In this document: piece by piece, positions 48,301-57,310 of the stretch
Layout: every line of letters starts with the position of its first letter
Position numbering within the stretch: the first letter of the stretch is position 1
Assembly: GCF_001905885.1 (NCBI RefSeq)
Contig: NZ_LIYH01000005.1
Location: 310,001-374,000, forward strand
Direction of reading: 5' to 3'
Origin: Streptomyces sp. CB03234
Lineage (GTDB): Bacteria; Actinomycetota; Actinomycetes; Streptomycetales; Streptomycetaceae
DNA: 64,000 nt
The notes under the pieces: generated by a model
Databases searched by the model: none
What the model was told of the DNA's origin: nothing
Seen by the model: the letters and a program-made list of their open reading frames with translations, nothing else
Made by a program: the position numbers and the translations under genes

Positions 48301-48965
48301 GCAGCGAGACCCCCCTGGAGGCCCCCCTCCAGTACGACGACGGTTACGGCCCCGAGATCGGTGTCGGCCCGCACCCCCGGCCCTGGCCGGAGGACGAGCG
48401 GTACGACCCCGAGCTGCTGGCGGGCGGCGACCGGCGCAATGTCGTCGACCGGTACCGGTACTGGAGGCGGGAGGCGATCGTCGCCGACCTGGACACCCGG
48501 CGCCACGACTTCCATGTGGCCGTGGAGAACTGGGGCCACGACTTCAACATCGGCTCCGTCGTGCGGACCGCCAACGCCTTCCTGGCGAAGCAGGTCCACA
48601 TCGTGGGCCGACGGCGCTGGAACCGGCGGGGCGCCATGGTCACCGACCGGTACCAGCATGTGCGCCACCACCCCGACACCGAGTCGCTGACCGCCTGGGC
48701 GGACGCCGAGGGGCTGCCGATCATCGGGATCGACAACCTCCCCGGCGCGGTGCCGCTGGAGCGGACGGAGCTGCCGCGCCGCTGTGTGCTGCTTTTCGGG
48801 CAGGAGGGTCCGGGCCTCACGGACGAGGCCCGCAAGCACGCGGCGATGGTCTGCTCGATCGCCCAGTTCGGCTCCACCCGGTCGATCAACGCGGGCGCGG
48901 CCGCAGCGATCGCCATGCACGCCTGGGTGCAGCGGTACGCGGAGATCTCCGGGCCGGAGGCCTGA
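48297..48965 (+). CDS. TrmH/SpoU-type RNA 2'-O-methyltransferase
   Basis: The 222-aa protein from GTG 48297 has the knotted SPOUT fold motifs: NIGSVVRTANAFLAKQVHIVGRR, CVLLFGQEGPGLTDEARKHA and SIAQFGSTRSINAGAAAAIAMHAWVQRY. It methylates ribose on tRNA or rRNA using S-adenosylmethionine; the exact site is not predictable. It overlaps the HTTM stop by four bases. Confidence 0.93.
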   Translation: MSSETPLEAPLQYDDGYGPEIGVGPHPRPWPEDERYDPELLAGGDRRNVVDRYRYWRREAIVADLDTRRHDFHVAVENWGHDFNIGSVVRTANAFLAKQVHIVGRRRWNRRGAMVTDRYQHVRHHPDTESLTAWADAEGLPIIGIDNLPGAVPLERTELPRRCVLLFGQEGPGLTDEARKHAAMVCSIAQFGSTRSINAGAAAAIAMHAWVQRYAEISGPEA

Positions 48966-48975
48966 CCCGGAGCCG

Positions 48976-50670
48976 TCACGCCGGGCGGCGCACCTCGACC
49001 ACCCGGAAGCGGTTCGCCACGAACGCGCTGTCGCACAGCGCCGCGTTCGCCGCCGGGTTGCCGCCCGAGCCGTGGAAGTCGGAGAACGCCGCCGTCTGGT
49101 TGACGTACACCCCGCCCGTCAGGTTCAGCGAGAGCTGCGCCGACTCCTCCAGGCAGACCTCCTCGACCGCGCGCTCGACGTCCGGCGAGGTCGTGTACGC
49201 GCCGACCGTCATCGCGCCCTTCTCGCGCACCGTGCGCCGCAGCAGCTCCAGCGCGTCGGCGGTCGACTCGACCGAGACGGCGAAGGCGACCGGGCCGAAG
49301 CACTCCGACATGTACGCCGCTTCCGCGTCCGGCTTGGAACCGTCCAGCTTGACGAGGACGGGCGTACGGACCACGGCTTCGGGGAAGTCCGGGTTGGCGA
49401 CCTCGCGCGAGGCCAGGGCGACCTCGCCGAGCCCGGCGGCCGCCTCCAGGCGGGCCTTCACGTCCGGGTTGACGATGGCGCCCAGCAGGGCGTTGGCCCG
49501 GGCGTCGTCGTCCAGCAGCCCGCCGACCGCGGCAGCGAGGTCGGCGACCACCTCGTCGTACGGCTTGGGTCCGGCGTCCGTGGTGATGCCGTCGCGGGGG
49601 ATCAGCAGGTTCTGCGGGGTGGTGCACATCTGGCCGCTGTAGAGGGACAGCGAGAAGGCCAGGTTGGACAGCATGCCCTTGTAGTCGTCGGTCGAGTCGA
49701 TGACGACCGTGTTGACGCCCGCTTTCTCCGTGTAGACCTGCGCCTGCCGGGCGTTGGCCTCCAGCCAGTCTCCGAACGACGTCGAACCGGTGTAGTCGAT
49801 GATCCGGATCTCCGGGCGGACGGCCAGGTCCTTGGCGATGCCCTCGCCCGGCCGCTCCACGGCCAGCGCCACCAGGTTCGGGTCGAAGCCCGCCTCCGCC
49901 AGCACCTCGCGCGCCACCCGTACCGTCAGCGCCATGGGGAGCACCGCGCGCGGGTGGGGCTTGACCAGGACCGGGTTGCCGGTGGCCAGGGAGGCGAACA
50001 GGCCCGGGTAGCCGTTCCACGTCGGGAAGGTGTTGCAGCCGATCAGCAGCGCGATGCCGCGGGCCACCGGCGTGAACGCCTTGCGCAGCTCCAGCGGGTC
50101 CCGCTTGCCCTGCGGCTTGGACCAGTCGGCGACCAGCGGGGTGCGGACCTGCTCCGCGTACGCGTACGCCACCGCCTCGAGGCCGCGGTCCTGGGCGTGC
50201 GGCCCACCCGCCTGGAACGCCATCATGAACGCCTGCCCGCTGGTGTGCATCACCGCGTGCGCGAACTCGTGCGTACGGGCGTTGATGCGGGCCAGGATCT
50301 CCAGGCAGACCAGGGCGCGGGTCTCGGGACCGGCGTCCCGCCAGGCGCCCATGCCGGCGCGCATGGCGGGCAGCAGGACGTCCACGTCGGCGTGCGGATA
50401 CTCCACGCCCAGCTGCGGGCCGTACGGCGAGACCTCGCCGCCGGTCCAGCCGTCCGTGCCCGGCTGGTCGAGCTCGAAGCGGGTGCCCAGAGTGGCCTTG
50501 TGGGCTTCGAGGCCGTCGGCGGCGCTCAGCGAGCCGTTCTCCCCGTACGCCTTCGGGTGCTCGGGGTGCGGGGACCAGTAGGCCCGCGTGCGGATGGCTT
50601 CGAGGGCCTGTTCCAGCGTGGAGCGGTGCCTCTCGGTCAGGTGGTCGGTGGTGAGCTGAGCGGCGGCCAT
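48976..50670 (-). CDS. paaN: Phenylacetic acid degradation protein PaaN (aldehyde dehydrogenase type)
   Basis: The 564-aa protein has an aldehyde dehydrogenase fold with CNTFPTWNGYPGLFASLATGNPVLVKPHP, DYTGSTSFGDWLEANA, the catalytic region SLYSGQMCTTPQN and ECFGPVAFAVSVES. It lacks the MaoC hydratase half of E. coli PaaZ. It probably oxidises the ring-opened semialdehyde of the pathway. It is divergent from paaH, with a PaaR-like operator between them, and convergent with the TrmH gene. Confidence 0.92.
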   Translation of the reverse strand: MAAAQLTTDHLTERHRSTLEQALEAIRTRAYWSPHPEHPKAYGENGSLSAADGLEAHKATLGTRFELDQPGTDGWTGGEVSPYGPQLGVEYPHADVDVLLPAMRAGMGAWRDAGPETRALVCLEILARINARTHEFAHAVMHTSGQAFMMAFQAGGPHAQDRGLEAVAYAYAEQVRTPLVADWSKPQGKRDPLELRKAFTPVARGIALLIGCNTFPTWNGYPGLFASLATGNPVLVKPHPRAVLPMALTVRVAREVLAEAGFDPNLVALAVERPGEGIAKDLAVRPEIRIIDYTGSTSFGDWLEANARQAQVYTEKAGVNTVVIDSTDDYKGMLSNLAFSLSLYSGQMCTTPQNLLIPRDGITTDAGPKPYDEVVADLAAAVGGLLDDDARANALLGAIVNPDVKARLEAAAGLGEVALASREVANPDFPEAVVRTPVLVKLDGSKPDAEAAYMSECFGPVAFAVSVESTADALELLRRTVREKGAMTVGAYTTSPDVERAVEEVCLEESAQLSLNLTGGVYVNQTAAFSDFHGSGGNPAANAALCDSAFVANRFRVVEVRRPA

Positions 50671-50724
50671 GACGGACCAACTCCTCGTCGAGCTGGGCAG
50701 GGACAGGCGGACAGAGCTAGAGTA

Positions 50725-50742
50725 ACCGAACGATCGGTCGGG
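50725..50742. promoter_or_regulatory. PaaR-like operator between paaN and paaH
   Basis: ACCGAACGATCGGTCGGG matches the paaA site in inverse orientation at 17 of 18 positions. It lies 55 bp before paaN and 51 bp before paaH, well placed to control both. Confidence 0.75.
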
Positions 50743-50762
50743 ACAAGGGGGCCTCCCGAACC

Positions 50763-50771
50763 TGTGGACAA
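50763..50771 (-). promoter_or_regulatory. DnaA box before paaH
   Basis: A perfect TTGTCCACA on the minus strand, 22 bp before the paaH ATG. Confidence 0.45.
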
Positions 50772-50793
50772 CTCATCGGGGAGGATCACTGTC

Positions 50794-52326
50794 ATGACCG
50801 ACACCAAGGCCATCGAGCGGAGCCGTACCGTCGCCGTCGTCGGCACCGGGACCATGGGCCAGGGCATCGCCCAGGTCGCCCTCGTCGCCGGCCACCCCGT
50901 ACGCCTCTACGACGCCGGGCCCGGCCGCGCACAGCAGGCCGCCGCGGCCATCACCGCACGGCTCGACCGACTGGCGGAAAAGGGCCGCCTCACCGCCGAG
51001 GAGCGGGACGCGGCAGCCGGCCGGCTCCACGTGGCCGAGACCCTCGGCGACCTCGCCGACGCGGCGCTCGTCATCGAGGCGATCGTCGAGCAGCTCGCGG
51101 TCAAGCAGGAGCTCTTCGCCGAACTGGAGAAGACCGTCGCCGACGACTGCCTGCTCGCCACCAACACCTCCTCCCTTTCCGTCACCGCCATCGCGGGAGC
51201 GCTGCGGGTGCCCGGCCGCTTCGTCGGGCTGCACTTCTTCAACCCCGCGCCCCTCCTCCCGCTCGTCGAGGTCGTCAGCGGCTTCGCCACCGACGAAACC
51301 GCCGCCACGCGCGCGTACGCCACCGCCAAGGAGTGGGGCAAGACGCCGGTGCGCTGCGCCGACACCCCCGGCTTCATCGTCAACCGCATCGCCCGCCCCT
51401 TCTACGCCGAGGCGCTGCGCCTGTACGAGGAGCGGGCCGCCGACCCGGCCACCATCGACGCCGTCCTCCGCGAGTGCGGCGGTTTCCGGATGGGCCCCTT
51501 CGAGCTGACCGACCTGATCGGGCAGGACGTCAACGAGGCCGTCACCCGGTCCGTCTGGGAGGCCTTCCACCAGGACGCCAAGTTCACCCCGTCCCTCGCC
51601 CAGCGGCGCCTGGTCGAGTCCGGGCGCCTGGGCCGCAAGACGGGCCAGGGCTGGTACGCGTACGGCGAGGACGCCGAGCGGCCGGCCGTGCCCACCGAGG
51701 CGCCCGCACCCGCGCCCGCCGCGGTCACCGTCCACGGCCACCTCGGCCACGCCGAGCCGCTGGTCGCCATGATCGAGCAGGCCGGGATCACGGTCCGCCG
51801 CCGCAAGCGCGGCAACTACCTCACCCTCCCGAGTGGCGGCCACTTGACCCTCGCCGACGGCGAAGCGGTCTTCGAGTACGAGGGCGAGGAGATCATCTAC
51901 TTCGACCTCGCCCACGACTACAGGACCGCCACCCGCATCGCCCTGGCCACCGCCCCCACCACCTCCGCCGAGACCCTCCAGGAGGCCGTCGGCCTCTTCC
52001 AGGCGCTCGGCAAGGACGTCACGGTGATCGGCGACGTCCCCGGCATGATCGTCGCCCGTACCGTCGCCATGCTGGTCGACCTCGCCGTGGACGCCGTCGA
52101 GCGCGGCGTCGCCTCCGCCGAGGACATCGACACCGCCATGCGCCTCGGCGTCAACTACCCGGCCGGGCCCCTGGAGTGGGGCGCGCTGCTCGGCTACGAG
52201 TACGTGGCCGACGTGCTGCGCGCCCTGCACGAGCGTTACCCGACCGGCCGTTACGCCCCCTGCCTCGGCGTCGCCCGCAAGGACCACGAGGAGAGGGCCG
52301 CCATGAAGGACCAGGACAGCCGATGA
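50794..52326 (+). CDS. paaH: 3-hydroxyacyl-CoA dehydrogenase, PaaH type
   Basis: The 510-aa protein from ATG 50794 has the NAD-binding VAVVGTGTMGQGIAQVALVAG, LLATNTSSLSVTAIA, FVGLHFFNPAPLLPLVEVV and DTPGFIVNRIARPFYAEAL, followed by two C-terminal 3HCDH domains (the second: DVPGMIVARTVAMLVDLAVDAV). It oxidises 3-hydroxyadipyl-CoA in phenylacetate breakdown. Two C-terminal domains are typical of PaaH rather than of single-domain FadB2-type enzymes. It ends over the start of the TetR gene. Confidence 0.92.
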   Translation: MTDTKAIERSRTVAVVGTGTMGQGIAQVALVAGHPVRLYDAGPGRAQQAAAAITARLDRLAEKGRLTAEERDAAAGRLHVAETLGDLADAALVIEAIVEQLAVKQELFAELEKTVADDCLLATNTSSLSVTAIAGALRVPGRFVGLHFFNPAPLLPLVEVVSGFATDETAATRAYATAKEWGKTPVRCADTPGFIVNRIARPFYAEALRLYEERAADPATIDAVLRECGGFRMGPFELTDLIGQDVNEAVTRSVWEAFHQDAKFTPSLAQRRLVESGRLGRKTGQGWYAYGEDAERPAVPTEAPAPAPAAVTVHGHLGHAEPLVAMIEQAGITVRRRKRGNYLTLPSGGHLTLADGEAVFEYEGEEIIYFDLAHDYRTATRIALATAPTTSAETLQEAVGLFQALGKDVTVIGDVPGMIVARTVAMLVDLAVDAVERGVASAEDIDTAMRLGVNYPAGPLEWGALLGYEYVADVLRALHERYPTGRYAPCLGVARKDHEERAAMKDQDSR

Positions 52327-52916
52327 CCACCGCCAAGCGCGATACGTACACCCCCGAGACGCTGCTCTCCGTCGCCGTCCGCGTCTTCAACGAACGCGGC
52401 TACGACGGCACCTCCATGGAGCACCTCTCCAAGGCGGCCGGTATCTCCAAGTCCTCGATCTACCACCACGTCACGGGCAAGGAGGAGCTGCTGCGGCGCG
52501 CCGTCAGCCGGGCGCTCGACGGCCTCTTCGCGGTCCTCGACGAGCCCGGCGCCGCGCGCGGACGGGCCATCGAACGGGTCGAGTACGTGACCCGGCGCAC
52601 CGTCGAGGTCCTGATGGACGAACTGCCGTACGTGACGCTCCTGCTGCGCGTACGGGGCAACACCAAGACCGAGCGGTGGGCGCTGGAGCGGCGCCGCGAG
52701 TTCGACCACCGGGTCGCCGACCTGCTCAAAGCGGCCGCCGCCGACGGCGACCTGCGCGCCGACGTGGACATACGGCTGGCCACCCGGCTGCTCTTCGGCA
52801 TGATCAACTCGCTGGTGGAGTGGTACCGGCCCCAGCCGGGTGGCGACGCCGAGCGCCGGCAGGTCGTCGACACCGTCGTCCACCTCGCGTTCGACGGCCT
52901 GCGTACGGTCCCCTAG
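52323..52916 (+). CDS. paaR: TetR-family regulator, probable PaaR
   Basis: The 197-aa protein has the TetR helix-turn-helix at residues 10-55 (TLLSVAVRVFNERGYDGTSMEHLSKAAGISKSSIYHHVTGKEELL) and a helical ligand domain. It is co-transcribed with paaH (ATGA overlap). Actinobacterial PaaR proteins repress paa genes until phenylacetyl-CoA binds. The three related 18-bp palindromes near 45.64, 50.73 and 53.56 kb are its likely sites. Confidence 0.88.
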   Translation: MTTAKRDTYTPETLLSVAVRVFNERGYDGTSMEHLSKAAGISKSSIYHHVTGKEELLRRAVSRALDGLFAVLDEPGAARGRAIERVEYVTRRTVEVLMDELPYVTLLLRVRGNTKTERWALERRREFDHRVADLLKAAAADGDLRADVDIRLATRLLFGMINSLVEWYRPQPGGDAERRQVVDTVVHLAFDGLRTVP

Positions 52917-52923
52917 GTGCCCT

Positions 52924-53451
52924 CTAGATCTCGTCCGGCGCGATCCGCCGGTTGAGGTCCGTTTCCTCGAAGACCAGCAGCGTGCGCGTGGAAAGCACCT
53001 CCGGGATCGCCTGGAGCCTGGTCAGGACCAGCTCACGCAAGGTCCGGTTGTCCGGCGTGTGCACCAGCAGCAGGACGTCGAAGTCCCCGCTGACCAGAGC
53101 GATGTGCGCGGCCCCCGGCAGCGCCTGGAGCTGCTCGCGGACCGTGCGCCAGGAGTTCTGGACGATCTTGAGCGTGATGTACGCGGAGGCGCCCTGCCCC
53201 GCCCGCTCGTGGTTGACCCGGGCGCTGAAGCCGCGGATCACCCCGTCCTCGATGAGCCGGTTGATCCGCGCGTACGCGTTGGCGCGTGAGACATGGACCC
53301 GGTCGGCCACGGAGCGTATCGAGGCGCGACCGTCCATTTGGAGGATGCGGAGGATGTCGCGGTCGATCGCGTCGAGCGGCCGCGGCGCCGCCTGCTGCTC
53401 GCCGCTCGGCTGCCCCTGCTCCCTGCCGTCGGCCATTTGTTCAGCTGCCAT
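52924..53451 (-). CDS. Lrp/AsnC-family regulator (BkdR-like)
   Basis: The 175-aa protein from ATG 53451 has a Gln/Glu-rich head, the helix-turn-helix DAIDRDILRILQMDGRASIRSVADRVHVSRANAYARINRLIEDGVI and the RAM ligand domain (LVSGDFDVLLLVHTPDNRTL). It diverges from the bkd operon and is its probable amino-acid-responsive regulator. An earlier Met at 53475 is possible. It is convergent with paaR, 7 bp apart. Confidence 0.9.
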   Translation of the reverse strand: MAAEQMADGREQGQPSGEQQAAPRPLDAIDRDILRILQMDGRASIRSVADRVHVSRANAYARINRLIEDGVIRGFSARVNHERAGQGASAYITLKIVQNSWRTVREQLQALPGAAHIALVSGDFDVLLLVHTPDNRTLRELVLTRLQAIPEVLSTRTLLVFEETDLNRRIAPDEI

Positions 53452-53509
53452 GTCCCCCCGCCTCTCATCCATGGACGACCTGCCTCTATCCCAGGCTGTG
53501 GAGAACCGT

Positions 53510-53518
53510 TTGTCCACA
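53510..53518 (+). promoter_or_regulatory. DnaA box in the bkd promoter region
   Basis: A perfect TTGTCCACA between the Lrp gene and bkdA. Confidence 0.45.
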
Positions 53519-53552
53519 GGCTGAAGGCGCCTGTAGCCAAAATGCCGCCACG

Positions 53553-53570
53553 ACCGAACAATCGGTAGGT
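53553..53570. promoter_or_regulatory. PaaR-like site before bkdA
   Basis: ACCGAACAATCGGTAGGT matches the inverse paaA operator at 16 of 18 positions and lies 64 bp before bkdA. It suggests that the phenylacetate regulator may also act on branched-chain acid oxidation. Confidence 0.55.
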
Positions 53571-53633
53571 GAGGCGCGTCACAGTCGCGTCCCCCCTCGG
53601 GTCTTATGCCCGCTCCCACGAGGAGGTGCTGTC

Positions 53634-54767
53634 ATGACGGTCCAAGAGCTGCCCGGTGCCGCCCCTTACCGGCCCACCCCGCCCCCGGCGTGGAAGCCGC
53701 GCACCGACCCCGCACCGCTGCTCCCGGACCCCGAGCCGTACCGGGTGCTGGGCACGGACGCCGCGGCCGGCTTCCCGCCCGAGCTGCTGCGCCGGCTCTA
53801 CGCCGAGCTGGTGCGCGGCCGCCGCTACAACGCGCAGGCGACCGCCCTCACCAAGCAGGGCAGGCTGGCGGTCTACCCCTCGAGCACCGGCCAGGAGGCG
53901 TGTGAGGTCGCCGCCGCCCTGGTGCTGGAGGACCGGGACTGGCTCTTCCCGTCGTACCGCGACACCCTCGCCGCCGTGGCGCGCGGCCTCGACCCCGTCC
54001 AGGCGCTGACCCTGCTGCGAGGCGACTGGCACACCGGGTACGACCCGCACGAGCACCGTGTCGCACCGCTGTGCACACCGCTGGCCACCCAGCTGCCGCA
54101 CGCCGTGGGACTGGCGCACGCGGCCCGCCTCAAGGGCGACGACGTGGTGGCCCTCGCCATGGTCGGCGACGGCGGCACCAGCGAGGGCGACTTCCATGAG
54201 GCGCTGAACTTCGCGGCCGTCTGGCAGGCCCCCGTCGTCTTCCTCGTACAGAACAACGGCTTCGCCATCTCCGTCCCGCTCGCCAAGCAGACCGCGGCAC
54301 CGTCCCTGGCCCACAAGGCCGTCGGGTACGGGATGCCGGGCCGGCTCGTCGACGGCAACGACGTGGCGGCCGTGCACCAGGTGCTCTCCGAGGCGGTCGC
54401 CCGCGCCCGGCGCGGCGGCGGGCCCACGCTCGTGGAGGCCGTGACGTACCGCATCGACGCCCACACCAACGCCGACGACGCCACCCGCTACCGGGGCGAC
54501 AGCGAGGTCGAGGCGTGGCGCGACCACGACCCGATCCGGCTGCTGGAGCACGAGCTGACCGAGCGCGGCCTCCTCGACGAGGACGGCATACGGCAGGCGG
54601 CCGAGGACGCCGAGACGATGGCCGCACGGCTGCGGGAGCGGATGAACGCGGACGCCGAGCTCGACCCAATGGACCTGTTCGCGCACGTGTACGCCGAGCA
54701 GACGGCACAACTGCGGGAGCAGGCCGCCCAGCTGCGCGCCGAGCTCGACGCCGAAGGTGATGCCTGA
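53634..54767 (+). CDS. bkdA: Branched-chain 2-oxoacid dehydrogenase E1 alpha
   Basis: The 377-aa protein from ATG 53634 (behind AGGAGG) has the thiamine diphosphate motif AMVGDGGTSEGDFHEALNFAAVWQAPVVFLVQNN, PSSTGQEACEVAAAL, and the conserved DAHTNADDATRYR phosphorylation-loop region. It decarboxylates 2-oxo acids from valine, leucine and isoleucine, giving starter units for branched fatty acids and polyketides. It overlaps bkdB by one base. Confidence 0.94.
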   Translation: MTVQELPGAAPYRPTPPPAWKPRTDPAPLLPDPEPYRVLGTDAAAGFPPELLRRLYAELVRGRRYNAQATALTKQGRLAVYPSSTGQEACEVAAALVLEDRDWLFPSYRDTLAAVARGLDPVQALTLLRGDWHTGYDPHEHRVAPLCTPLATQLPHAVGLAHAARLKGDDVVALAMVGDGGTSEGDFHEALNFAAVWQAPVVFLVQNNGFAISVPLAKQTAAPSLAHKAVGYGMPGRLVDGNDVAAVHQVLSEAVARARRGGGPTLVEAVTYRIDAHTNADDATRYRGDSEVEAWRDHDPIRLLEHELTERGLLDEDGIRQAAEDAETMAARLRERMNADAELDPMDLFAHVYAEQTAQLREQAAQLRAELDAEGDA

Positions 54768-55792
54768 TGACGACCGTGGCAAACGCGGCACCCAAGCCCG
54801 CGACCAAGCCCGCCACCATGGCGCAGGCGCTCCAGCGCGCCATGCGCGACGCGATGGCCGAGGACCCGTCCGTCCACGTCATGGGGGAGGACGTCGGCAC
54901 GCTCGGCGGCGTCTTCCGCGTCACCGACGGGCTCGCCAAGGAGTTCGGCGAGGACCGCTGCACGGACACCCCGCTCGCCGAGGCGGGCATCCTGGGCACG
55001 GCCGTCGGCATGGCGATGTACGGGCTGCGGCCGGTCGTCGAGATGCAGTTCGACGCCTTCGCCTACCCGGCGTTCGAGCAGCTGATCAGCCATGTCGCAC
55101 GGATGCGGAACCGGACCCGGGGCGCGATGCCGCTGCCGATCGTCGTGCGCGTGCCGTACGGCGGCGGGATCGGCGGCGTCGAGCACCACAGCGACTCGTC
55201 CGAGGCGTACTACGTGGCGACTCCGGGGCTCCATGTCGTCACGCCCGCGACGGTCGCCGACGCGTACGGACTGCTGCGGGCGGCGATCGCCTCCGACGAC
55301 CCGGTCGTCTTCCTGGAACCCAAGCGGCTCTACTGGTCGAAGTCCCCCTGGTCGCCGGACGCACCCGACACCGTCGAGCCGATAGGGCGCGCGGTCGTGC
55401 GGCGGACCGGGCGCAGCGCCACGCTCCTCACGTACGGGCCGTCCCTGCCCGTGTGCCTGGAGGCCGCCGAGGCCGCGCAGGCGGAGGGCTGGGACCTGGA
55501 GGTCGTGGACCTGCGCTCGCTGGTGCCGTTCGACGACGAGACGGTCTGCGCGTCGGTGCGGCGCACCGGGCGCGCGGTCGTCGTCCACGAGTCGTCCGGC
55601 TTCGGCGGCCCGGGCGGGGAGATCGCCGCCCGGGTCACGGAGCGGTGCTTCCACCACCTGGAGGCGCCGGTGCTGCGGGTGGCCGGGTTCGACATCCCCT
55701 ACCCGCCGCCGATGCTGGAGCGGCACCATCTGCCGGGCGTGGACCGCATCCTGGACGCCGTGGCGCGGTTGCAGTGGGAGGCGCAGAGCTGA
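54767..55792 (+). CDS. bkdB: Branched-chain 2-oxoacid dehydrogenase E1 beta
   Basis: The 341-aa protein has a transketolase-type pyrimidine domain (MAQALQRAMRDAMAEDPSVHVMGEDVGTLGGVFRVTDGL, FDTPLAEAG-like CTDTPLAEAGILG) and a C-terminal domain (LEVVDLRSLVPFDDETV, VVVHESSGFGGPGGEIAARV). It forms the heterotetramer with E1 alpha. Starts and stops overlap its neighbours by single bases. Confidence 0.94.
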   Translation: MTTVANAAPKPATKPATMAQALQRAMRDAMAEDPSVHVMGEDVGTLGGVFRVTDGLAKEFGEDRCTDTPLAEAGILGTAVGMAMYGLRPVVEMQFDAFAYPAFEQLISHVARMRNRTRGAMPLPIVVRVPYGGGIGGVEHHSDSSEAYYVATPGLHVVTPATVADAYGLLRAAIASDDPVVFLEPKRLYWSKSPWSPDAPDTVEPIGRAVVRRTGRSATLLTYGPSLPVCLEAAEAAQAEGWDLEVVDLRSLVPFDDETVCASVRRTGRAVVVHESSGFGGPGGEIAARVTERCFHHLEAPVLRVAGFDIPYPPPMLERHHLPGVDRILDAVARLQWEAQS

Positions 55793-57198
55793 TGGCCCAG
55801 GTGCTGGAGTTCAAGCTGCCGGACCTCGGCGAGGGCCTCACCGAGGCCGAGATCGTGCGCTGGCTGGTGGACGTCGGGGACGTCGTCGCCGTCGACCAGC
55901 CGGTCGTAGAGGTCGAAACCGCCAAGGCGATGGTCGAGGTGCCGTGCCCCTACGGGGGCGTGGTGACCGCGCGGTTCGGCGAGGAGGGTACGGAACTGCC
56001 CGTCGGCGCGCCCCTGTTGACCGTGGCGGTGGGCGCCACGTCGGCGCCGGCGTCGGCCCCTTCCTCCGGCGGGGCGGGCTCGGCCGGTGCGGCGGGCTCG
56101 TCCGGCTACTCCGGTTCGTCCGGGGAGGGCTCCGGGAACGTGCTCGTCGGGTACGGCACGGCTGCCCCGGCGGCGCGGAGGCGGCGGGTACGGCGGGAGC
56201 CGGTGACCGCGGTGGCCGCACCGTCCGCTCCGGCACCGGCACCGGTCGCCGTACCGGTCGCCGCTCCGGTCACCGCTCCGGTCACCCCCGTGCGCTCCGA
56301 CGGGCCCGTGCCGGTGATCTCGCCGCTCGTACGGAAGCTGGCCCGGGAAAAGGGCATCGACCTGCGGCAGTTGCGCGGCTCCGGGCCCGACGGGCTGATC
56401 CTGCGGGCTGACGTGGACCGTGCGGTGGCGGCGGCCACCTCGGCACCCGCCCCCACGACCGCGCCCGGCCCCGCGACCGCCCCCGCGACCGCCGCGATCC
56501 CGGCCAGCGTCGGTGAAAGGGTGCCGCTGCGCGGCGTACGCGGTGCGGTCGCCGACAAGCTGTCCCGCAGCCGGCACGAGATCCCCGACGCGACCTGCTG
56601 GGTGGACGCGGACGCGACCGAGCTGATGGCCGCGCGCGCCGCGATGAACGCGGCCGGGGGCCCCAAGATCTCCCTGCTGGCGCTCCTCGCCCGGATCTGC
56701 ACGGCCGCGCTCGCGCGCCACCCCGAACTGAACTCCAGGGTGGACACGGCCGCACGGGAGATCGTGCGCCTGCCCGAGGTGCATCTGGGCTTCGCCGCGC
56801 AGACCGACCGGGGCCTGGTCGTCCCCGTCGTCCGTGACGCGCACAGCCGGACGGCGGAGTCCCTGTCTGCGGAGTTCGCCCGGCTGACGGAGGCCGCCAG
56901 GGCCGGGACGCTGACGCCCGCCGAGCTGACGGGCGGGACGTTCACGCTGAACAACTACGGCGTGTTCGGGGTCGACGGCTCCACGCCGATCATCAACCAC
57001 CCCGAGGCGGCGATGCTGGGCGTCGGCCGGATCGTCCCCAAGCCCTGGGTGCACGAGGGCGAACTGGCCGTCCGGCAGGTCGTCCAGCTGTCGTTGACCT
57101 TCGACCACCGGGTGTGCGACGGCGGGACGGCGGGCGGCTTCCTGCGCTACGTCGCGGACTGCGTGGAGCACCCGGCGGTGCTGCTGCGGACGCTCTGA
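55792..57198 (+). CDS. bkdC: Branched-chain 2-oxoacid dehydrogenase E2
   Basis: The 468-aa dihydrolipoamide acyltransferase has one lipoyl domain with Lys45 in VETAKAMVEV, a Ser/Gly and Ala/Pro/Val linker, an E3-binding domain (VISPLVRKLAREKGIDLRQLRGSG) and the catalytic domain ending with FDHRVCDGG, whose His and Asp are catalytic. No E3 gene follows, so a shared lipoamide dehydrogenase from elsewhere is expected. Confidence 0.94.
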   Translation: MAQVLEFKLPDLGEGLTEAEIVRWLVDVGDVVAVDQPVVEVETAKAMVEVPCPYGGVVTARFGEEGTELPVGAPLLTVAVGATSAPASAPSSGGAGSAGAAGSSGYSGSSGEGSGNVLVGYGTAAPAARRRRVRREPVTAVAAPSAPAPAPVAVPVAAPVTAPVTPVRSDGPVPVISPLVRKLAREKGIDLRQLRGSGPDGLILRADVDRAVAAATSAPAPTTAPGPATAPATAAIPASVGERVPLRGVRGAVADKLSRSRHEIPDATCWVDADATELMAARAAMNAAGGPKISLLALLARICTAALARHPELNSRVDTAAREIVRLPEVHLGFAAQTDRGLVVPVVRDAHSRTAESLSAEFARLTEAARAGTLTPAELTGGTFTLNNYGVFGVDGSTPIINHPEAAMLGVGRIVPKPWVHEGELAVRQVVQLSLTFDHRVCDGGTAGGFLRYVADCVEHPAVLLRTL

Positions 57199-57203
57199 CG
57201 GCC

Positions 57204-57240
57204 CCGGGGCCCCGGCCGGACCTCCGGCCCGGGGCCCCGG
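57204..57240 (+). terminator. GC-rich hairpin after bkdC
   Basis: The arms CCGGGGCCCCGGCCGG and CCGGCCCGGGGCCCCGG pair with one bulged base around ACCT. There is no T tract, as is usual in Streptomyces. Confidence 0.7.
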
Positions 57241-57310
57241 CCGCGGCTGCCCCGGCTGTCCGGGTCGCCCCGGGGGTGGGCGGGACCGCACGCCTGGGGA
57301 TACTGGTGGC

